Below are positions 55,063 to 63,909 of a stretch of 64,000 bases of DNA, piece by piece. The notes beneath the pieces are model-generated. The model ran no database searches, was not told the DNA's origin, and saw nothing but the letters and a program-made list of their open reading frames with translations. How positions within the stretch are numbered: position 1 is the first letter of the stretch; each line of letters begins with the position of its first letter. The position numbers and the translations under genes were made by a program. The stretch is from Pseudohongiella acticola (GTDB lineage Bacteria > Pseudomonadota > Gammaproteobacteria > Pseudomonadales > Pseudohongiellaceae). The stretch spans positions 1,860,001 through 1,924,000 of the forward strand of contig NZ_MASR01000001.1 of the NCBI RefSeq assembly GCF_001758195.1. The letters run 5' to 3'.

Positions 55063-56285
55063 GGCCTGCCCAGGCATCCTGCCCGTTCCATTGCATCGCG
55101 CAAGGGCGATGCCAGATGGTCCGGGCAGGTGCGGGTGAGCGAGACTGTCGAGCACTGCTGAAACTGGCAGAACGATGGCAGGGCCTCAACAAAAGAGGCA
55201 ATCACTGACGATTCATCCGCTTCGCCGCTTTCAATGTGCAATGACTTGATTTCCAGTTCACCGGTTTTACGATGTGCCTTGCAGTCCATGCGCCCGATAA
55301 ATTCATCACGGTAAAGCAACGGCAAACAGAAATAACCGAACTGGCGTTTGCCGGCCGGCACATAACATTCAATCTGATAGTCGTAGTCGAACAGCGTCTT
55401 CAGCCGGTCACGCTGGATCACGCTGTTGTCAAAAGGTGAAAGAATCTGTAATCGATCTGCTGCGCGAGGAAGACGGCGCTCCAACGCACCTGCAGGCAAA
55501 AAATAGACCTCGCCTCTGGTGTCGACCTGCTGCAAGCTCCCGTGTACCACTCGTTCTTCAATAAGCACTTTGACGGCGCCGCGAAGTGCCGCATTTCGCC
55601 GCAAATAGGTCAGACCTTTTAGTGACACCAGGCCATGGCACCTTAACTGTTGATCCACGATGTGATTGGCGAATTCCTCCAGCGTCGGCATCTGTGTATT
55701 CACATCTGCGGGCAACACCCGTTCAGCCAGGTCATACACTTTCTGGAAACCCTCACGATCACAGACCATCAGATCGCCCTGCATGTACAATTGTTCCAGC
55801 GCCTTCTTGGCCGGTTTCCAGTCCCACCAGCCAGCGCGCTTGCTGGCACCAGAGTCCACATCTCGCGAGCGCAACGGGCCGTCGCTCCGGATACGCGCCA
55901 TCAGTTCGCCCATCAACTTTTCATCGCGGTTCCGGAACCAGTGGACCTGGCCACTTTTGATGGCGTGTTTGTACGGCAGAGAGAAACGAAAATCGGCCAT
56001 TGGCAGGAACGCGGCCGCGTGGGACCAGTACTCAAAAATCTCACCTGCCGCCAACAACTGATTCAACATGGCAGGTTTGAATCCCGGCACCCGGGAATAC
56101 AGCACATGGTGGTGTGCACGCTCAACCACGGAAATGGTGTCGATCTGCACGTAACCCAGATGCTTAATGGCATCGCGGGTGCCCGCCAGACCACGCCCGA
56201 AAGGCTGTGCCTGCGTCAGACCCTGAGCGGCCAGGGCAATGCGGCGCAGGCGTCCATGATGCCGGGAACCTGTCAGTTCAGTCAC
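55059..56285 (-). CDS. ycaQ: YcaQ/AlkX-type winged-helix DNA glycosylase
   Basis: 408 residues in the HTH_42 (winged-helix) family. The catalytic motif QID at 47-49 (GYVQIDTISVV) is of the Q-x-D type reported for AlkX/YcaQ interstrand-crosslink glycosylases rather than QxQ of AlkZ. RRIALAAQGL, FEYWSHAAAFLP and LPLLYRDEFIGRMDCKAHR are other conserved stretches. It excises alkylated or cross-linked bases. GTG start at 56285 overlaps the stop of a small upstream gene (GTGA). Confidence 0.9.
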   Translation of the reverse strand: MTELTGSRHHGRLRRIALAAQGLTQAQPFGRGLAGTRDAIKHLGYVQIDTISVVERAHHHVLYSRVPGFKPAMLNQLLAAGEIFEYWSHAAAFLPMADFRFSLPYKHAIKSGQVHWFRNRDEKLMGELMARIRSDGPLRSRDVDSGASKRAGWWDWKPAKKALEQLYMQGDLMVCDREGFQKVYDLAERVLPADVNTQMPTLEEFANHIVDQQLRCHGLVSLKGLTYLRRNAALRGAVKVLIEERVVHGSLQQVDTRGEVYFLPAGALERRLPRAADRLQILSPFDNSVIQRDRLKTLFDYDYQIECYVPAGKRQFGYFCLPLLYRDEFIGRMDCKAHRKTGELEIKSLHIESGEADESSVIASFVEALPSFCQFQQCSTVSLTRTCPDHLASPLRDAMERAGCLGRP

Positions 56286-56452
56286 GGCGTTTCACAACCA
56301 TTTTCGGCCAACCCCTGGTATTCGTCCCGATCAAACACAGATGTACCCGCAAAGGTTGCTTTGTACGCACAGCAACGATTCTGCGGATCGCTCCATTGTT
56401 CATCCATAAAGTCTGCCTTGATACCGTCCAGCGTCAATTCCTCGTTCATCAT
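56282..56452 (-). CDS. Small unknown protein coupled to ycaQ
   Basis: A 56-residue frame from ATG 56452 (ATG 56449 also fits). Composition looks real: no rare stretches, acidic, with paired Cys (RCC) and a further Cys near the end, Cys at 27, 28 and 53. The stop overlaps the ycaQ start by 4 bases, implying coupled translation. No ribosome-binding site is clear, and the frame is open further upstream to about 56510, so the start may be wrong. No family recognised. Confidence 0.45.
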   Translation of the reverse strand: MMNEELTLDGIKADFMDEQWSDPQNRCCAYKATFAGTSVFDRDEYQGLAENGCETP

Positions 56453-56657
56453 GCGGATACGCCGTTGGCGCCGGCTTCCAGAGACGCAAGGTCTGTCGGG
56501 GAGTCAGGCTCATCAGGCTTCTCCTGTTGTTGGTTAATTGATCCCGCTCGGGACAGCCTCGCCCCGGTATTCCGGCGTCTTTCTGACATCCCGGCATCTG
56601 ACCGCGACATGACCCAATTATTTGTTACACTTCGGGTCCTGACAACACGACAGGGAG

Positions 56658-57815
56658 ATGGGTCTTACAATGCCACAAACATACGCTTTTGCCGACCCCC
56701 TCATACTGTATGGTGTACCACATTCACTGTATACCGGTGTCGTGCGCTGCTATCTGCGCACCCAGGGCATTGCCTACATCGAGCGCCCCACCTCGCATCC
56801 GGACTTCGCACAACGCATCATGCCGACAATCGGGCGCAGCATCATTCCCGTTGTCATGCTTCCGGACGGCCGCATCATTCAGGACAGCGTCGACATCATT
56901 GACCACTTTGAGCAGTGTCGCGTGCCCTGGCCCGCGTATCCAGACGGTCCGCTGCACCGGATACTGGCCATCATCGTTCAATATTATGGCAGCCAGGCCA
57001 TGCTGCGACATGCCATGCACTATCGCTGGTCCTACCTCGGGCAACAGGAAGCGTTTCTGCGTGACGCCTTCGCCGCTGGCTCCGGACACGACATGGCGGA
57101 AAAGATCATGACTCGCATGCAATCCTATCTGCCGCAACTGGGTATCACCGAGACCAGCATTCCCGTGATCGAACATTCATTTGAGTCGCTGCTGGATATT
57201 CTGGAACATCATTTCCGCGAGCACCCGTATCTGTTTGGCGGCCGGCCTTCGGTGGCTGACTATGGTCTGATCGGCCCCATGTTTGCACACCTGGGTCGCG
57301 ACCCGGTGCCATCAGATCTGATGAAGCGCCGTGCGCCACGGGTATTTAGATGGGTTGAGCGGATGACCGCACCCAGACTGGATGCACCCGAATTTACGCA
57401 GTACGGCACTGACTACTATGCCAACGACTCGCTGCCGGAAACGCTGACGCCGCTGTTCGCACATATTGCGGAAGAGATATTCCCCGAACTCACCAGCAAA
57501 CTGATGTTTATGGATGACCATGTAAATCAGTTAAAGCCCGCTGACGGGCAGCCGGTTTCCGACAAACCACATCAGCGTTATATCGGCGTGATCAATACAC
57601 GGTTCCGCGATGTGCCGGTTAGCGCCGGTGTGCAGCCCTATCTGTTGTATATGCTGCGTCGCGCAGATGCCGTGATGGCAGGGCTGAATGAGTCAGAGCA
57701 CTCACGCGTGCTGGCGGAACTTCAGCGCCACGGCCTGGATCAGGCCCTGCCCGGGCACCGGGGCTACAGTGTGGCAAGGCAAAACCATATAGAAGTCTGG
57801 GAGATAGCAAATTGA
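56658..57815 (+). CDS. Glutathione S-transferase family protein
   Basis: 385 residues (381 from a second ATG at 56670). Thioredoxin-like N-terminal domain (about 15-95: YGVPHSLYTGVVRCYLRTQGI, IPVVMLPDGRIIQDSVDIIDHFE) and an all-helical C-terminal domain with RPSVADYGLIGPMFAHLG in landmark form SVADYGLIGPM. Longer than typical GSTs by about 150 residues at the C-terminus. Catalytic residue uncertain (Ser or Cys at about 27-34). First of a three-gene operon; the next gene begins at its stop codon. Confidence 0.8.
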   Translation: MGLTMPQTYAFADPLILYGVPHSLYTGVVRCYLRTQGIAYIERPTSHPDFAQRIMPTIGRSIIPVVMLPDGRIIQDSVDIIDHFEQCRVPWPAYPDGPLHRILAIIVQYYGSQAMLRHAMHYRWSYLGQQEAFLRDAFAAGSGHDMAEKIMTRMQSYLPQLGITETSIPVIEHSFESLLDILEHHFREHPYLFGGRPSVADYGLIGPMFAHLGRDPVPSDLMKRRAPRVFRWVERMTAPRLDAPEFTQYGTDYYANDSLPETLTPLFAHIAEEIFPELTSKLMFMDDHVNQLKPADGQPVSDKPHQRYIGVINTRFRDVPVSAGVQPYLLYMLRRADAVMAGLNESEHSRVLAELQRHGLDQALPGHRGYSVARQNHIEVWEIAN

Positions 57816-59002
57816 TCGTTTATACGTTCTCGCCCATTTGCCTCCCCGTTAATTGGCAAACAGAACTGGTCACCGATGCCGAAGAAAAATGTCGGACACT
57901 TCAGGACCTGCTGGCAAAGTTCCCCGGTGTGGATATCCAACCTTGTCGCTGGCCCATGGGCTACGGCTCCCTTGCACACGATAGTCTGCCTGTGTTCTAT
58001 CAGGCGGCGGCAGAAATCAGCTTACCTTCCATGATGCAGGAAGACGACGTACTTGGTGCGTCCCTGTTCTGCTACGACAATTGCCTGGCCGTGCTGGTCG
58101 TTGAGCTGCAAACATCCGTCGATCTGGACAATATTGACGACCTGGCGATCAGCCAGCGCATCGAGACACTGGCAACAGGCTATCTGCAACCGCTGCTGTG
58201 TTTTCTTTACGAGCAGGAAAGCCGCGGACGTCTTATCGCGCCAGCATCGTATAAAGTGTACGCTGATACAAAGACAACCCTGTGCGAAGGCAGACCGCTC
58301 TGGGTTGCCAGAATGCTGGTTCAGTCGCCGAGCCTCACAGCCGATCATTATCAGGCCTGGCTGCAAAACGTGGATGACGCTTCGGACCTGTTCTTGCTGG
58401 GATCCGGTAATTCATTGCTGTGCGACTATGCCCACCTGGCCGATATTCAGCGCGTGATGGTACTGTCGCAATTCCATGCCGCCTTGATGCTGCGCACGGA
58501 ATCGCTGCTGGACAAAACCCTGACGCAGTTCAATGGCGCATACTTTGAACAAACCCATTCGCAACTGCATGACTCCGTCGACCTGCATCAATATCGCAAT
58601 GATCATATTGAATTTATCAGTATTCAATATTCGGCGGCGCAGGCCGGCATGCAGGGCAAACGCCGCCAGTTGTTGGCGCAATTTGACAACGCATGGCAGG
58701 TACCGGAACAGGAGCAACGTCTGCAGCAGTTGGCGCAACTGGTACAGAAGCGGCTGGATCGTCTGGTTGATGCTTCGCGACGTGCACAAACCCGCAGCAT
58801 TCAAACCATACTGACTTTCCTCGGTGGCCTTAGCCTGCTGGCACTTGTGGTCGATCTGGCAAGCCTGAGCAATGACATGGAGCACAACGAAACTGTCGGG
58901 ATCCTTGATCTATTCACGTTGCTGTCCGCTGAAAACGTACTCAGTGTCACGGTGCTTATCGTGGTACTGTTGACTGCATATTTTTACAGGAACCACGAGT
59001 AA
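57812..59002 (+). CDS. Unknown protein with C-terminal two-TM anchor
   Basis: 396 residues from TTG 57812, overlapping the GST stop by 4 bases (TTGA), with GGGAGA about ten bases upstream. A soluble domain of about 320 residues, a basic helical stretch (KRRQLLAQF to RLDRLVDASRRAQ, about 280-328) leading into TM1 (about 330-352) and TM2 (about 376-392), with a short periplasmic loop. The topology resembles CorA-type transporters but no GMN motif follows TM1. I do not recognise a family. Position after a GST suggests a shared process. Confidence 0.6.
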   Translation: MIVYTFSPICLPVNWQTELVTDAEEKCRTLQDLLAKFPGVDIQPCRWPMGYGSLAHDSLPVFYQAAAEISLPSMMQEDDVLGASLFCYDNCLAVLVVELQTSVDLDNIDDLAISQRIETLATGYLQPLLCFLYEQESRGRLIAPASYKVYADTKTTLCEGRPLWVARMLVQSPSLTADHYQAWLQNVDDASDLFLLGSGNSLLCDYAHLADIQRVMVLSQFHAALMLRTESLLDKTLTQFNGAYFEQTHSQLHDSVDLHQYRNDHIEFISIQYSAAQAGMQGKRRQLLAQFDNAWQVPEQEQRLQQLAQLVQKRLDRLVDASRRAQTRSIQTILTFLGGLSLLALVVDLASLSNDMEHNETVGILDLFTLLSAENVLSVTVLIVVLLTAYFYRNHE

Positions 59003-59005
59003 CCC

Positions 59006-59365
59006 ATGAAACGAATTCGGTATACCGTCACGCTTTCGGCACCTGTTTTCCCGTATCAGAATATCCTGGCGTACCTGACCCCGCATCTGGGTCAACATTT
59101 CGCAGGCGCCTGCTGTCGCCCCATCGACGGTATCTGGTCCACTGAGGGCCACCTATACCAGTCACACTACGATCACGTGGCGCAGGAACCGGGCATGCAG
59201 ATTCTGATCAGCGTGCTGCCAGAACAAAAAGCAGCCGCCTATCAACAGATACAGATAATGCTGCAGGCATTGAAACGGGACCTGATGCTCGACCTTGACT
59301 GGGTGCATGTGGAGAGCGAAGAGGTTGAGGCCGGTCACTTTCAGCTCAGCCAGTTGACAGAATAA
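59006..59365 (+). CDS. Small soluble protein of unknown function, third in GST operon
   Basis: 119 residues, no signal or TM segment; about three charged helices with an N-terminal beta strand (RYTVTLSAPVFPY) and a CC pair (36-37). It starts 3 bases after the membrane-protein stop, so it is probably co-translated with it. Acidic C-terminal tail (ESEEVEAGH). Family not recognised; a cytoplasmic partner of the preceding membrane protein is the simplest guess. Confidence 0.55.
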   Translation: MKRIRYTVTLSAPVFPYQNILAYLTPHLGQHFAGACCRPIDGIWSTEGHLYQSHYDHVAQEPGMQILISVLPEQKAAAYQQIQIMLQALKRDLMLDLDWVHVESEEVEAGHFQLSQLTE

Positions 59366-59391
59366 GTACGTTGGTTGAATAAGAGCCTTTC

Positions 59392-60495
59392 ATGATCTCC
59401 ATGCCTATGATCAGCCTCATCGACATCCTGCTTCGCATGATGGTGCTTGGCCAGTTGCTGTTACTGGGCGGGCTGCTGTTACGTGAACCCGCCACCACGC
59501 TCAGGCATTTGCTGCTCGCCGCTGGCATCAGCGTGGCTGGCCTGGTGATGTTGACAGCGCCAATCCCCGACCAGCACTACGGACTGCTGCGTAATCTTCT
59601 GCTACTCTTGACCGATGCTTTTGCATTCATCTTCTGGCTTCTGATTCGCTACCTGTTTGACGACGAATTTTGTCCCGGCAAATGGTCAAAGCCGACGCGG
59701 CTGGCATTTGCGCTGGCGGCTGCCGTGTACGTTTATGCGCTCGGCGTACAGGCAGGAAACTCGCCCCTGCACGATGTGATTCATGCGCTGGGACTGATGC
59801 TGACTGTGCATGCCGGTTATATCGCCTGGAGCGGATTTACCGATGACCTGCTGGATGCCCGCCGCCGCGCCCGAATCATGGTTGTGCTGGGCATCAGTGT
59901 GTACAGTGCAGTGCTGGTTTTGTTTGAACTGGCCGATGAGCATTTTCGCAACACCGCTGTATTCGGCCTGGCCAACGCCATAGTCCTGCTGTCGATTATC
60001 AGCTTCGCCATGAGTCGACTGTTTCGTCTACGCCACGATCCAGCCCAGCGCGAGCAACCAGATACGGATACCGGGATCAAGCCTTCCGAAACCGGCATGA
60101 CCATCCCGGCTATGCCCCTCTCTACTACAACTTCGCTATCCTCCATTGATTCGGCACTGGCACAATCGCTGGATGCGTTCATTGCCCGACAGGGTTATCA
60201 CCAGAACGGACTGACCATCTCGTCACTGGCCGGGCAGCTGGCGTGCCCCGAACATCGTCTGCGCCGCCTGATCAATCAGACCCGCGGGTATCGTAACTTC
60301 AACGGCCTGCTCAATGACCTGCGAATAGAAGATGCCAAAGCGCGACTGAGCGATCCGGCGTATGACAGCACACCAATTTTAAGCCTCGCGCTGGACCTGG
60401 GATACGATTCCATTGGCCCCTTCAATCGCGCCTTCAAAACTAAAACCGCACAGACACCCGGCGAATTCAGGCGCAGCATTCAGAATCGGCGCTAA
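59392..60495 (+). CDS. AraC-family regulator with N-terminal membrane domain
   Basis: 367 residues: six or seven TM helices (about 10-212), a linker rich in Ser/Thr/Pro, and a C-terminal AraC DNA-binding domain (about 258-365) with ISSLAGQLACPEHRLRRLINQ and SIGPFNRAFKTKTAQTPGEFR, given as separate landmarks. Membrane-tethered AraC proteins sense periplasmic or lipid signals. It is 79 bases upstream of the serine hydrolase, which is a likely target. AGCC before the ATG is weak. Confidence 0.88.
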   Translation: MISMPMISLIDILLRMMVLGQLLLLGGLLLREPATTLRHLLLAAGISVAGLVMLTAPIPDQHYGLLRNLLLLLTDAFAFIFWLLIRYLFDDEFCPGKWSKPTRLAFALAAAVYVYALGVQAGNSPLHDVIHALGLMLTVHAGYIAWSGFTDDLLDARRRARIMVVLGISVYSAVLVLFELADEHFRNTAVFGLANAIVLLSIISFAMSRLFRLRHDPAQREQPDTDTGIKPSETGMTIPAMPLSTTTSLSSIDSALAQSLDAFIARQGYHQNGLTISSLAGQLACPEHRLRRLINQTRGYRNFNGLLNDLRIEDAKARLSDPAYDSTPILSLALDLGYDSIGPFNRAFKTKTAQTPGEFRRSIQNRR

Positions 60496-60533
60496 TTTTT
60501 GGGAATCGGCAAGACCTTGCTCGCATGCGCCGG

Positions 60534-60570
60534 GCAAACTCCAAAGCCTCAGTTCTGCTTTGGAGTTTGC
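60534..60570. promoter_or_regulatory. Perfect 14-bp inverted repeat covering the serine hydrolase RBS
   Basis: Arms 60534-60547 and 60557-60570 are perfect reverse complements (GCAAACTCCAAAGC and GCTTTGGAGTTTGC) around a 9-base loop. The GGAG ribosome-binding site (60562-60565) lies in the second arm, nine bases before the ATG at 60575. In mRNA this stem would hide the site; in DNA it could be an operator for the adjacent AraC-type regulator. No T-run follows, so not a terminator. Confidence 0.7.
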
Positions 60571-60574
60571 TGTT

Positions 60575-61810
60575 ATGTCTGTTCGCTCAATTATTGCCAT
60601 CCTGGTGCTGGTTGTCTTTGCTGGCCTTATTTATCTGATCTGGCCAGCCTATGGGTTCATGGCCGAGACCAACCCCTCCCTGCGCAATCCCTGGCGCTGG
60701 CAAGATGTTCCTGTCGCAACGACCTGTCAGTCGTCGCCGATGGCGCCAGATTTGCAGTCGATTGCGGAGCAAGCCTGCGCGTTGCTATTGGCGCATCAGG
60801 CCCGTGTGCACGCACCTTCGCTTTCGGCGGCGGTCGCCATAGACGGCAGACTGGTCTGGAGTGGTGCGGTCGGATGGGCAGACCTGGGATCTCAGTCGCT
60901 GGCAACACCGCAAACCCTGTATCGTATTGGCTCCACCTCAAAACCCGTTACCGGTACGCTGCTCGCGCGCATGGTCGATGCCGGCATTGTTGAGCTGGAC
61001 CAGCCCATTGGCCACTACGATGACGCACTGCCCAATTCTGACTGGCAACACCTGACACTAAGGCAACTGGCTTCGCACATGGCGGGCCTGCCGGAATACG
61101 AAACCAACCGGGACACATTGGGCCTGTATCACTCCATGGCACTGCGACGTGGACATTCAGATGTGCGCGAAGGTCTGGCTCTGTTTGATGGCAGCCCTCA
61201 ACGCTATGCAGCCGGTAGTGCATTCGAGTATTCGTCCTTTGGCGCATTGCTGATTGCCTCGGTTTTACAGAGTGCCGGGGGACAGCCATACGCTGATCTG
61301 GTGCAGCAGTGGGTGCTGGAACCACTGGCACTAAACTCGCCTGTGGTTGACCAGGCTGTGACTGGCCGTGCCAGCTTCTATCAACTGGATGGCAGTCGTG
61401 TGCAGCCGTGGCGACGCGTTGATCTGAGCAATAAGTTACCCGGTGGCGGCTTTATGTCGCGCCCCGAGGACATGGTGCGATTGGGGGCGGCCTGGCTGGA
61501 CCCGGGGTTTGTCAACGTTGACACACGCGAACGCTTCTGGACTCCACAGACACTTAACAACGGCAACGTCAATGAGCAGTCGTACGCTCTGACCTGGCGC
61601 TGGAGCGACACCGGCAACTACGCACATCACGGCGGTGTGTCCAAAGGCGCCATGGCCTGGCTGGCCGTGCATCCGGAACAATCCATGGTGATTGCATTAA
61701 CCACCAATGTGAAGCTGGCAGAGTTCGGCGATTTTTCCTCAGTACAGGATTCACTGGTCGCATTGTTTAGCAAAAACGATGATTCAACACAGATAGATGC
61801 AAGCGAATGA
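60575..61810 (+). CDS. Serine hydrolase, beta-lactamase/AmpC-like family
   Basis: 411 residues from ATG 60575 (GGAG nine bases upstream, inside the hairpin; a longer in-frame start at 60413 overlaps the AraC gene and has no support). One N-terminal TM helix (5-25), then the class C beta-lactamase fold: IGSTSKPVTG (catalytic S-x-x-K), EYSSFGALL in place of Y-x-N, and AHHGGVSKG (H-x-G, like K-T-G). Probably a periplasmic esterase or peptidase; beta-lactam hydrolysis is not implied. Ends eight bases before the convergent ATP-grasp gene. Confidence 0.88.
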   Translation: MSVRSIIAILVLVVFAGLIYLIWPAYGFMAETNPSLRNPWRWQDVPVATTCQSSPMAPDLQSIAEQACALLLAHQARVHAPSLSAAVAIDGRLVWSGAVGWADLGSQSLATPQTLYRIGSTSKPVTGTLLARMVDAGIVELDQPIGHYDDALPNSDWQHLTLRQLASHMAGLPEYETNRDTLGLYHSMALRRGHSDVREGLALFDGSPQRYAAGSAFEYSSFGALLIASVLQSAGGQPYADLVQQWVLEPLALNSPVVDQAVTGRASFYQLDGSRVQPWRRVDLSNKLPGGGFMSRPEDMVRLGAAWLDPGFVNVDTRERFWTPQTLNNGNVNEQSYALTWRWSDTGNYAHHGGVSKGAMAWLAVHPEQSMVIALTTNVKLAEFGDFSSVQDSLVALFSKNDDSTQIDASE

Positions 61811-61818
61811 CCAGGCCA

Positions 61819-62628
61819 TCAAACAGCAACCGGCCAGACCGGGGCGGGTCCTTCGGGGTCATCGGGCTCGCGGCTGGTCAGCAGGTAGTCGAGAATGGCA
61901 TCCCGGATCGCCGAGCCCTGCGCCAGCCCCTGGTTGCCAAACAGACGATTGAACTCGAGCACGTAGGGATGACCACCAACCAGCGCAATGTCGAATCCGG
62001 CGTGATCCACACCCAGGTCGAGCGCCAGCCGCAAAGCCAGGTCTGTCACTGCGGACGGCACCGGGCTGTAGTCAATCTGACCGCCCTGGGCAACGTTGTT
62101 GTAAAACCCGCGGTCAGACTGCGTACGCCAATAGGCAGTAATGACTTTTGCGCCGACCACGACCACCCGTACATCACGATCAATGGGCAGATATTCCTGC
62201 ACATACAGCACAGGTGAGCGGTCGCAATAGCGCTGCCAATCCTGACGATTCTCTATCAACCAGACGCCGTCTCCCATGCTGGCTTTGGGCAGTTTTGCAA
62301 CAAAAGGCAAGGACATCAGCTGCCATAATCGGTCCTGAGCCTCGGCAGTATTGGCGTCGATTTCAGTCCAGGGCGTATGCGCCGGTGCTACCACCTGAAA
62401 TGCTCGAGTCATCTCGACCTTGTCATGGCCTATTCGGTAACTCGCTTCACTGGGGAATACCCGGCACCCAAGCCCATAAACCAGTGCATTAAGCTGCCAG
62501 TATTCGGGAAACAATACCCAGTCAGCCTGGCGCAACAGCTCTTTCTGACGGAACAGATCGTCCGGTTTGAGTACGGTTGTGCCCGGCAGGCCGAGGGTAC
62601 GGAAAATATCGAACGAGACCAGGTTCAT
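61819..62628 (-). CDS. ATP-grasp family protein, RimK-like
   Basis: 269 residues. ATP-grasp features: FVAKLPKASMGDGVWLI (nucleotide Lys and glycine loop), VQEYLPIDRDVRVVVVG and LEFNRLFGNQGL (metal-binding Glu-x-Asn). The N-terminal 70 residues form a small Rossmann-like domain (PDDLFRQKELLRQADWVLFPE). It should ligate a carboxylate to an amine or thiol using ATP, such as peptide or tail modification; substrate unknown. Convergent with the serine hydrolase. Confidence 0.8.
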   Translation of the reverse strand: MNLVSFDIFRTLGLPGTTVLKPDDLFRQKELLRQADWVLFPEYWQLNALVYGLGCRVFPSEASYRIGHDKVEMTRAFQVVAPAHTPWTEIDANTAEAQDRLWQLMSLPFVAKLPKASMGDGVWLIENRQDWQRYCDRSPVLYVQEYLPIDRDVRVVVVGAKVITAYWRTQSDRGFYNNVAQGGQIDYSPVPSAVTDLALRLALDLGVDHAGFDIALVGGHPYVLEFNRLFGNQGLAQGSAIRDAILDYLLTSREPDDPEGPAPVWPVAV

Positions 62629-62751
62629 TTACAGGTTGGTACCATCAGAAAAAGGCGCATTCTATGCTTAATTCCGGCGTTGGCAAGCGCTATTTTAGCC
62701 TGCCCGCCTCACCCTGATCACCAGGCCATAACATCGTACGACAATCATCAG

Positions 62752-63810
62752 TCAAAAAGGCGCACCGCTGTAAGTGGGCGCATAGGGCTGGCCCTCTGCT
62801 TCCGCCCGCCGAGCCCCCGCGAGTATCCCCGGCATGGCGTAATTGCCCTCGTGACAGGCATATTCGTAAAGCCGGTCATCACTGCGGTTCATGGGCAGTT
62901 CACCGCGCCATGGCTGTGAGTAGTTCTCCGGGTCAGTGACCTTAAACTGATAAAGAATCACATCCTCACTGACGCGAGTGAAACGCTCCACCACATGCAT
63001 GTCGGTAGATCCATAGAAACGATGGCGAAGCGACGACCGCAGTGTCTGTTGCGGATGAAAGTGACTGGTTTCCACCACCAGTGTATCGCCTTCATAGCGG
63101 CCCACCGAGTGGCCCAGCCAAGGGTTGGTGGGCGAGTTCGGCATGGCGCCCTCAAGCGGGATGATACGCGCGTCATGATTCATCTCGGCGAGCAACATGA
63201 CATAGTCGCGGGTTTGAACTATCTGCGTGAGGTTGTTATAGGCCACGGGCAATTTGGGTGGACCGGCGGTAGAGCCAAAACCCACAACGCAGCGCTCGCC
63301 CATGGGACGCACTTCCGGCCCGTCGTAGGACTCCCGCATCTGCATTGCAGCAATATGGTTGGCTCGCCCCTGTTCGTTATAAGGCAGTTGCCCATCCGGT
63401 GGATCAATAATAATGGACGTTCGCACTTCGCCATCAATGACTGCGAGTCGATCGCCGGGATCCATCCAGAAGGCATTGTATCCGCCCACATTGACACCGG
63501 ATGGCGGCGCGTCGCGCTCAGGGTCACCGGGTTGATCCGCGGCCCTGCTACGAGCCTGCACCTGTGCTTCGATCTCGCTGGCCTCTTCGGCAGTCAGCGA
63601 CTGCCGGCCGGCAAAACGATCCGGGCGCTCAAGGGTAGTCTGCGTCGCGATGGACCAGTTGCCCTGTAAATCGGGAATATCATTGTCAGTCTGAATCAGG
63701 CGAGTCTGACTATTGTCGGCCTGCGGGCTGAAGTCGACGGGTAGCAGCAGAACGGTAAGACAACCCAGGCCCAGTGTTGCGCGAAGAACAAACGAGCGAG
63801 ACACGTGCAT
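62752..63810 (-). CDS. Secreted protein of unknown function
   Basis: 352 residues with a signal segment (about 9-28). The mature protein has DLQGNWSIATQTTLERPDRFAG then LTAEEASEIE, and a final lipocalin-like beta-rich domain; TDNDIPDLQGNW and GRYEGDTLVVET are recurring stretches in a widespread family of secreted bacterial proteins that I recognise by pattern but cannot name. Function unknown. Flanked by about 120 bases without genes on both sides. Confidence 0.65.
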   Translation of the reverse strand: MHVSRSFVLRATLGLGCLTVLLLPVDFSPQADNSQTRLIQTDNDIPDLQGNWSIATQTTLERPDRFAGRQSLTAEEASEIEAQVQARSRAADQPGDPERDAPPSGVNVGGYNAFWMDPGDRLAVIDGEVRTSIIIDPPDGQLPYNEQGRANHIAAMQMRESYDGPEVRPMGERCVVGFGSTAGPPKLPVAYNNLTQIVQTRDYVMLLAEMNHDARIIPLEGAMPNSPTNPWLGHSVGRYEGDTLVVETSHFHPQQTLRSSLRHRFYGSTDMHVVERFTRVSEDVILYQFKVTDPENYSQPWRGELPMNRSDDRLYEYACHEGNYAMPGILAGARRAEAEGQPYAPTYSGAPF

Positions 63811-63909
63811 AACACTATCCCCTTGCTTTTTTTATTGTTGGTTCTTCATTTCGCCACATTTGACCGATCCAGTCAAAATGTTTCTTACCCACAGGCAGGC
63901 GAACCGGCG

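Noticed and set aside
55650-56537. 295-codon plus-strand frame overlapping ycaQ
   Set aside because: Antisense to ycaQ, whose family motifs are clear; no recognisable features in the shadow.
57812-59002. CorA magnesium transporter assignment for the two-TM protein
   Set aside because: The topology is similar but the GMN motif is absent after TM1 and no family sequence similarity can be claimed by eye.
60575-61810. AmpC beta-lactamase/resistance gene call
   Set aside because: The fold motifs are present, but the Y-x-N motif is Y-S-S and these hydrolases are usually esterases or peptidases; no resistance function can be supported.
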